Assembly: GCA_031976225.1 (NCBI GenBank)
Contig: DALYLQ010000050.1
Location: 1 to 18,665, forward strand
Source of the DNA: UBA10646 sp003456175
Lineage (GTDB): Bacteria; Bacteroidota; Bacteroidia; Chitinophagales; Chitinophagaceae
Length of the DNA stretch: 18,665 bases
Direction of reading: 5' to 3'
A program made the translations under genes and the position numbers. Positions 13,952 through 18,665 of the stretch are shown one piece after another; position 1 is the stretch's first letter; each line of letters opens with the position of its first letter. A model generated the notes under the pieces. The model had not been told where the DNA came from and did not search any database. It saw nothing but the letters and a program-made list of their open reading frames with translations.

Positions 13952-14941
13952 ATGACTAAATTATTCGTAACAACCGCTTTGCTACTAAGTACGCTTGGTA
14001 CAGTAATAGCCCAAGAGGTAAAAGAAGAGAACATCATTATTCGCAAGCGTGGTAGCGAAAAAGGTGAAAAAATGGTAATTGTAGTAGAAGGCGATAAAAT
14101 TACCGTCAATGGCAAGCCTGTAGAAGAGTTTAAAGGCTCAAACATTGAGGTTCGCCGCACCGATGGTAATGCACGTGTTATTACCATGCCACGCCGCCCG
14201 AAAGCACCAATAGGCTGGGGGCAACAACGCAGTATGAATATTACAGTACGTAACGATAAGCCACGCTTAGGTATTGTTACCGAAAAAGCTGAGAAAGGTG
14301 TACTCATCAAAGAGGTGGCAGATAGTAGTGCTGCACAAAAAGCCGGATTAAAAGAAGGCGATATTCTACTGAGCTTAAACGATACCTCAATTGCTTCTGG
14401 CGAAGATATCATTGCTATCCTTAATAAACATAAAGAGGGCGATGAAGTAAGCGTGAAGTACACACGCGAAGGCAAGGAAAAGAAAGTTAAAGTTAAGTTG
14501 CAAAAATCAAAGCAATTGAATGCTTTCTCGTTCACAACACCTGAAGGTGCTTTTGAATTGCCCGATGTATTGATGGGCTTACAACCTAACGATATTGAAA
14601 CCATCGATATGTTTGGTCCCGAAGGGCCACGCCGTCCGGCTGCTCCTTTTTACTTTAACCGTAAGCCAAAACTTGGCGTTGAAATTGAAGATACACCAGA
14701 TAACAGTGGTGTTAAGTTAATTGGTGTTGATGCCGAAGGCGCAGCCGCTAAAGCCGGATTACAAAAAGGCGATTTGTTGAACAACGTGAATGGCAAAAAA
14801 GTAAGCAGTGTAGATGATTTAATGGAAGTACTTGAAGATGTTGAACCCGGCGAAGCTGTTACATTTTCAATTGTTCGTAACGGTACGCCTCAAACAATTA
14901 CTATGAATTATCCTAAGCGCATCAAAAAAGCGAACTTATAA
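13952..14941 (+). CDS. Secreted protein with two PDZ domains
   Basis: 329 residues. A signal peptide ends near VIAQ (about residue 21). An N-terminal charged stretch (EGDKITVNGKPVEEFKG) is followed by PDZ1 (about 105-180: PRLGIVTEKAEKGVLIKEV ... AQKAGLKEGDILLSLND) and PDZ2 (about 235-320: PKLGVEIEDT ... AAKAGLQKGDLLNNVNGKKV). Both keep the GLxxGD(I/L)L carboxylate loop. No serine-protease triad is present, so it is not a DegP-type protease; it more likely binds peptides or protein C-termini in the periplasm. It is followed by a bidirectional terminator. Partner unknown. Confidence 0.85.
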   Translation: MTKLFVTTALLLSTLGTVIAQEVKEENIIIRKRGSEKGEKMVIVVEGDKITVNGKPVEEFKGSNIEVRRTDGNARVITMPRRPKAPIGWGQQRSMNITVRNDKPRLGIVTEKAEKGVLIKEVADSSAAQKAGLKEGDILLSLNDTSIASGEDIIAILNKHKEGDEVSVKYTREGKEKKVKVKLQKSKQLNAFSFTTPEGAFELPDVLMGLQPNDIETIDMFGPEGPRRPAAPFYFNRKPKLGVEIEDTPDNSGVKLIGVDAEGAAAKAGLQKGDLLNNVNGKKVSSVDDLMEVLEDVEPGEAVTFSIVRNGTPQTITMNYPKRIKKANL

Positions 14942-15003
14942 AACCCCAACACCCTAAACCCTAAGGCTGGTTTTCTATTACATATAAAGTTTGTTGATGT
15001 AAC

Positions 15004-15039
15004 AAAAAAGCCTGTTAGTATCTACTAACGGGCTTTTTT
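15004..15039. terminator. Bidirectional terminator between the PDZ gene and the aldo-keto reductase
   Basis: GCCTGTTAGTA (15010-15020) and TACTAACGGGC (15023-15033) pair with one G-T wobble; six A precede and six T follow. It can end transcription from both sides of this convergent pair. Confidence 0.88.
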
Positions 15040-15047
15040 ATATAATG

Positions 15048-15063
15048 TACCTTACGGTAAATG
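15048..15063. repeat. Dispersed motif, intergenic copy
   Basis: TACCTTACGGTAAATG is a full-length copy beginning nine bases after the terminator T-run and ending one base before the end of the aldo-keto reductase gene. Its perfect inverted partner is at 16157-16172, on the other side of that gene. Confidence 0.88.
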
Positions 15064-15064
15064 T

Positions 15065-16054
15065 TTAAAAATCAGGCAGTACTGGTTTTGTACCCATAAT
15101 GCTATCAATCTTTGTCATTACTTCTGGTGTTAATAATGGCAAGGCTTCTAACGCTTTTAAATTATCGTGTAGTTGTTCTACTTTAGTAGCTCCTAAAATA
15201 GCAGTTGTAACATTCGGATTTTTCACTGTCCAGGCAATACTCAAAGCGGCCAAACTAACACCTAATTCTTGTGCAAAAGCAGCAAGTGCTTGAACTTTCT
15301 GAAGCTTTTCAGCAGCATAAAGTCTGTCTTTCAACCAATCGAAACCCTCTAACGCCAAGCGGCTACCTTCAGGGATACCATTGTTGTATTTGCCTGTTAA
15401 CAAGCCAGAAGCAAGTGGGCTCCAAATAGTGGTACCCAAACCAACGTTTTTAAATACTTCCAAGTATTCATTTTCAAGTTTGTTACGCTCGAAAAGGTTG
15501 TATTGCGGTTGTTCCATTGCAGGCCCAACCAAGCGATAATCTCTTGCAACACGATGTGCCTCCATAATTTCAACCCCACTCCATTCGCTGGTACCCCAGT
15601 ATAAAATTTTGCCTTGTTGCATCAAATGGTTCATGGTAATCACCACTTCTTCAATAGGCACTTTTTTATCGGGCCTATGGCAAAAGTATAAATCCAAATA
15701 ATCTACCTGTAAGCGTTGTAAAGCTTCATGGCAGGCCTCAACAATATGCTTACGGCTTAAGCCATGTTGGTTAGGTTTATTCTCTTTACCACGCCAGCCA
15801 AAAAAAACTTTACTGCTAACGGTGTAACTGGTTCTATCCCATTGCTTTGCTTTTAAAACACGCCCCATCATTTCTTCGCTTTTGCCTAGTGCATATACTT
15901 CGGCATTGTCAAAAAAGTTAATGCCATGCTCATAAGCAATACTCATAAGGGTATCGGCAATGCCATCATCAATTTGTTTGTGAAAGCTTACCCAACTGCC
16001 AAAGCTCAACACACTTAGCTGCAAGCCAGTGCGTCCCATATAACGGTATTCCAT
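15065..16054 (-). CDS. Aldo-keto reductase, Kv-beta-like group
   Basis: 329 residues of the (beta/alpha)8 NAD(P)H-dependent oxidoreductase family. The catalytic tetrad is visible: D49 in FFDNAEVYALGKSEEMMG, Y54, K82 in SSKVFFG, H126 in DLYFCHRPD. GTSEWSGVEIMEAH and PQYNLFER fit the voltage-gated potassium channel beta-subunit-like group, which in bacteria reduce small aldehydes such as methylglyoxal or glyceraldehyde phosphate. The exact substrate is not deducible. The start at 16054 (MEYRYMGRTG) is the typical N-terminus. It has no strong promoter match; the upstream 146 bp is shared with gatB. It is bracketed by inverted copies of the dispersed motif. Confidence 0.92.
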   Translation of the reverse strand: MEYRYMGRTGLQLSVLSFGSWVSFHKQIDDGIADTLMSIAYEHGINFFDNAEVYALGKSEEMMGRVLKAKQWDRTSYTVSSKVFFGWRGKENKPNQHGLSRKHIVEACHEALQRLQVDYLDLYFCHRPDKKVPIEEVVITMNHLMQQGKILYWGTSEWSGVEIMEAHRVARDYRLVGPAMEQPQYNLFERNKLENEYLEVFKNVGLGTTIWSPLASGLLTGKYNNGIPEGSRLALEGFDWLKDRLYAAEKLQKVQALAAFAQELGVSLAALSIAWTVKNPNVTTAILGATKVEQLHDNLKALEALPLLTPEVMTKIDSIMGTKPVLPDF

Positions 16055-16156
16055 GCTTCAATAAATTTATTTGGTGAAGATACACGACAACAATCAACCG
16101 AAACCAATGGTTTAGGTATGCCCCAAGTGGTAATAGGTAGTTACAAATAGTCAATG

Positions 16157-16172
16157 CATTTACCGTAAGGTA
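16157..16172. repeat. Dispersed motif, intergenic copy
   Basis: CATTTACCGTAAGGTA, the full 16-bp consensus, 28 bp before the gatB ATG and just before its promoter-like TTTG boxes. Confidence 0.88.
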
Positions 16173-16180
16173 ATACTGCT

Positions 16181-16196
16181 AATCTTTGCATCTTTG
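16181..16196 (+). promoter_or_regulatory. Candidate -7 boxes for gatB
   Basis: AATCTTTG (16181-16188) and CATCTTTG (16189-16196) each differ from TANNTTTG by one base. Whichever is used, transcription would begin within about 8 nt of the ATG at 16201, so the mRNA would be nearly leaderless. Confidence 0.3.
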
Positions 16197-16200
16197 CACG

Positions 16201-17640
16201 ATGCAAGCAAGCGATTTTGAAGTAGTTATAGGCTTAGAAGTACATGCACAATTACGTACCACCACCAAGCTGTTTTGTGGCGATACCATTGCGTATGGTG
16301 CCGAGCCTAACACCCAAGTAAGCCCCATTACACTAGCCCACCCTGGAACATTACCTTATTTAAATGAGGCCGCAGTTGCATTGGCATTACAATTATGCTT
16401 GGCAACCCATTGTGAAATTCAGCGTTACAACTACTTCGCCAGAAAAAATTATATGTATCCCGATTTGCCGAAAGGCTATCAGGTATCGCAACATACAACG
16501 CCAATTGGTGTTGGCGGATATGTTACCCTTACTGTAAATGGTATACTAAAACGCATACCACTTAACCGCATTCACATAGAAGAAGATGCCGGCAAAAGCA
16601 TACACGATAAATACGATGATGCTTCTTGTATAGATTACAATCGAGCAGGTACTCCGTTGGTAGAAATTGTAACAGAACCAGCCATTACCAGTGCCGACGA
16701 TGCCGCTGCATTTTTAACCGAATTACGCCGGTTGGTACGTTGGCTTAATGTGTGCGATGGTAATATGGAAGAAGGTAGCTTACGTTGCGATGCTAATATT
16801 TCTGTACGTCTTAAAGGTACTACCACGTTAGGCACCAAGGTAGAAGTGAAGAACTTAAACAGCATTCGTAATGTAAAAAAAGCGATTGAATACGAAACAG
16901 AACGCATGATTGGCTTGCAATTGCAAGGTGAACGTATCATACAACAAACCCGCAGTTTCGATGCTGCTACTGATACTACTTTTGCAATCAGAGATAAAGA
17001 AGAGGCTAACGATTATAGGTATTTTCCTGATCCCGATGTGGCTCCATTCATTATTACAGAAGCTACTATTCAAGAAGTAACCGCTAGCCTGCCGGCGTTA
17101 CCCGAAGCATTGTACGAACGCTATGTAGCACTCGGTTTAAGCGAGTACGATGCGCAACAGCTAATTACCGATAAGCCTACAGCCGACTATTTTGAAGCGT
17201 TGCTAGAACATACGCCACATGTGAAAGCGGCTGCTAATTGGTTAAATGGTCCGGTGAAGCAATATGTGAACGAGCACAACATGGCTATTACCGACTTAGC
17301 CATTACGCCCCAACGCTTAGCAGCTATTATTGCTATTGTTGCCAACGATACCGTGAGTTTTAGCACAGCAGCAACCAAATTATTCCCGTACCTATGTACT
17401 CACGCTACTACATCGGTAGATGAGGCTGTAACAGCATTACAATTGGTACAAGAAAAAAATACCGATGTGTTGGCACAGTGGGTGAACGATGTGTTGGCTG
17501 CCATGCCCGATAAAGTAGCCGAGTATAAAAAGGGTAAAAAAGGCTTGATTGGTTTATTTGTTGGCGAGGTGAAGAAGCGTAGTAAAGGCCAAGCCGATCC
17601 GAAATTGGTAACCGCTTTGCTCGAAGAAAAATTAAAATAA
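16201..17640 (+). CDS. gatB: Aspartyl/glutamyl-tRNA amidotransferase subunit B
   Basis: 479 residues. GatB is the tRNA-binding and kinase subunit of GatCAB, which converts Glu-tRNA-Gln (and Asp-tRNA-Asn) to the correct amide. Signature segments are VVIGLEVHAQL at the N-terminus, the FARKNYMYPDLPKGYQVSQ motif (about residues 83-101), NRAGTPLVEIVTEP (about 147-160), and a C-terminal tail domain ending in QADPKLVTALLEEKL. The ATG at 16201 gives the standard start; an in-frame TTG at 16186 is inside the candidate promoter. gatA and gatC are not beside it, which is common. The next gene begins 30 bp downstream without a terminator, so it may be co-transcribed. Confidence 0.96.
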   Translation: MQASDFEVVIGLEVHAQLRTTTKLFCGDTIAYGAEPNTQVSPITLAHPGTLPYLNEAAVALALQLCLATHCEIQRYNYFARKNYMYPDLPKGYQVSQHTTPIGVGGYVTLTVNGILKRIPLNRIHIEEDAGKSIHDKYDDASCIDYNRAGTPLVEIVTEPAITSADDAAAFLTELRRLVRWLNVCDGNMEEGSLRCDANISVRLKGTTTLGTKVEVKNLNSIRNVKKAIEYETERMIGLQLQGERIIQQTRSFDAATDTTFAIRDKEEANDYRYFPDPDVAPFIITEATIQEVTASLPALPEALYERYVALGLSEYDAQQLITDKPTADYFEALLEHTPHVKAAANWLNGPVKQYVNEHNMAITDLAITPQRLAAIIAIVANDTVSFSTAATKLFPYLCTHATTSVDEAVTALQLVQEKNTDVLAQWVNDVLAAMPDKVAEYKKGKKGLIGLFVGEVKKRSKGQADPKLVTALLEEKLK

Positions 17641-17670
17641 AATAGTATACATTCACATAATCGAATATTC

Positions 17671-18665
17671 ATGAAGTGGTTTTATGCAGCATTGGCTGTT
17701 ATCGTAATAGCAGCGTGCAACAACAAAGGTGGTAGCGGAACATTTACCGTAAGGGGTAACATTGTGGGTGCTCCTGCGGGCACGAAATTATTGTTGCAAC
17801 AATTGAGTTTTAACAACAACAATCCCATTATTGTAGATTCTGTAACCCTTACGGGTAAAAACGAATACAGCCTCAAAAGCATTGCTAAAGAAGAAGGTTT
17901 GTACATTATTGGTTACGAAGGCGGCCCGCAAGTAATTTTTATCAACGATGCCGATGCTATAACTGTTAACCTATCTGCTACTAATTTTCGCAGACCCGAT
18001 ATAGAAGGTAGCGATGCTACCAAGGCACTGTACGATTTATTTGAGCAATACCGAGTTCAAGATAGTATCCTTGCGGTAAATGGCGCTGCCATTGATAGCT
18101 TGCGTAGTATGCCCAACGGCGATAGTCTTGCTTTGGTTGCTATGAATAAGCAAATGGCGCAAATAACACAGCTCAATAACGTAATTAAAAATTACCTGAA
18201 AACAAGCGAAAGTGTTGCTGGTAAGTACTATGCCCTTATGTTGGGTCAGCGCAGCTTAACACCTGAAGAGTGGAGTAAAGCTGCCGAGGTAGTAGCCACG
18301 CAACACAAAGAGCATAGTGCTGCAAAAGCATTGACCGATTTGGTAGCAGCACGTAAGCAAGCCGAACAACAACAGCAACAGGCTGCCAACCAGCCTTATG
18401 CCTTGCTCAACCAAGCAGCACCGGCCATTAACCTACCCGATGTTAACGGTAAGCCTTTTAGTTTGGCCAGCTTACAAGGTAAGTATGTATTGGTAGATTT
18501 TTGGGCAAGCTGGTGCGGCCCTTGCAGAGAAGAAAACCCCAATGTAGTGGCAGCCTATCAACAATTTAGTAAGCGTAACTTCACTATATTGGGTGTATCG
18601 TTAGATAAAGATAAAGCCGCTTGGCTGGCTGCTATTCAAAAAGATAACCTTGTATGGCAGCATGT
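17671..18665 (+). CDS. TlpA-like thioredoxin-fold lipoprotein, 3' end outside window
   Basis: The visible 331 codons begin with a lipoprotein signal ending in IAAC (C16). An N-terminal beta-rich region, FTVRGNIVGAPAGTKLLLQ, resembles the DUF4369 domain common before thioredoxin domains in Bacteroidota. A helical region with QQQQQ (about 150-245) follows, then a thioredoxin fold with WCGPC (residues 281-285) and PxINLPDVNGK before it. It should be a membrane-tethered thiol-disulfide reductase or oxidase of the TlpA/ResA type. The reading frame is open to the last base, so the C-terminus is missing. It is 30 bp after gatB. Three copies of the dispersed motif lie in it (17741, 17847, 18069). Confidence 0.9.
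   Translation, partial: MKWFYAALAVIVIAACNNKGGSGTFTVRGNIVGAPAGTKLLLQQLSFNNNNPIIVDSVTLTGKNEYSLKSIAKEEGLYIIGYEGGPQVIFINDADAITVNLSATNFRRPDIEGSDATKALYDLFEQYRVQDSILAVNGAAIDSLRSMPNGDSLALVAMNKQMAQITQLNNVIKNYLKTSESVAGKYYALMLGQRSLTPEEWSKAAEVVATQHKEHSAAKALTDLVAARKQAEQQQQQAANQPYALLNQAAPAINLPDVNGKPFSLASLQGKYVLVDFWASWCGPCREENPNVVAAYQQFSKRNFTILGVSLDKDKAAWLAAIQKDNLVWQH
17741..17754. repeat. Dispersed motif, coding copy
   Basis: CATTTACCGTAAGG, exact core, read as TFTVRG near the N-terminus of the mature TlpA-like lipoprotein. Confidence 0.7.
17847..17860. repeat. Dispersed motif, coding copy with one-base insertion
   Basis: CCTTACGGGTAAAA has the exact core but an extra G before TAAA. It is read as LTGK. 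It may be chance-like, though the third copy within 350 bp of one gene. Confidence 0.45.
18069..18082. repeat. Dispersed motif, coding copy (CCTTGCGG variant)
   Basis: CCTTGCGGTAAATG, read as LAVNG in the TlpA-like lipoprotein, the same peptide frame as the copy in the YHS protein. Confidence 0.65.

Noticed and set aside
1559..16172. CRISPR array made by the repeated motif
   Set aside because: Spacing is irregular, both orientations occur, there are no uniform spacers, and no cas genes are seen.
17400..17672. Minus-strand frames at the end of gatB
   Set aside because: Shadows of the conserved GatB tail; no homologous pattern or start signals.

Overview
The window looks like chromosomal DNA from a Bacteroidota member, most likely Chitinophagales/Chitinophagaceae. 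Several promoters fit the Bacteroidota pattern (TTG, about 20 bp, TANNTTTG), Shine-Dalgarno sequences are weak or absent, and gene content is typical of the group: a TlpA-like lipoprotein, a BatB/BatC-type fusion, NRDE/TANGO2, tandem YHS proteins, a multi-PAS protein. Taxonomy is inferred from these features, not from a marker search. No phage, IS transposase or CRISPR array is visible. No intergenic stretch exceeds about 155 bp once starts are corrected.

Layout. 1-2.9 kb: a CAU-anticodon tRNA with promoter and terminator (minus), lipoprotein msrB (minus), then adk and kbl (plus), each with its own terminator. 3.1-4.0 kb: an outer-membrane barrel-like protein of unknown role, whose end overlaps the convergent gene. 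8.2-4.0 kb, minus: a tightly packed seven-gene cluster (YHS, YHS, DoxX, DinB-like, NRDE, ATP-grasp, LysE-type exporter) behind one good promoter, with an AraC regulator just upstream on the same strand. 9.4-10.2 kb: a class D (OXA-type) beta-lactamase lipoprotein. 10.3-11.9 kb: a VWA-TPR protein resembling BatB fused to BatC, away from the usual aerotolerance operon. 12.1-13.9 kb: a four-PAS sensor with a histidine-containing helix but no ATPase domain. 14.0-14.9 kb: a secreted double-PDZ protein. 15.1-16.1 kb: an aldo-keto reductase (minus). 16.2 kb to end: gatB and a TlpA-like thioredoxin lipoprotein cut by the window edge.

The most striking signal is not a gene. A short motif, CATTTACCGTAAGGTA (reverse complement TACCTTACGGTAAATG), recurs about 17 times, half between genes and half inside reading frames. 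Its 8-bp core CCTTACGG/CCGTAAGG occurs 14 times exactly, against about 0.6 expected with equal base use. Intergenic copies often sit as inverted pairs beside terminators. Two of these pairs are 46-bp elements, in opposite orientation 6 kb apart, with related inner sequence too (39 of 46 positions). Inside genes the motif is read in frame in several different ways. This combination resembles DNA-uptake sequences or REP/MITE-like elements, neither of which I can assign here.
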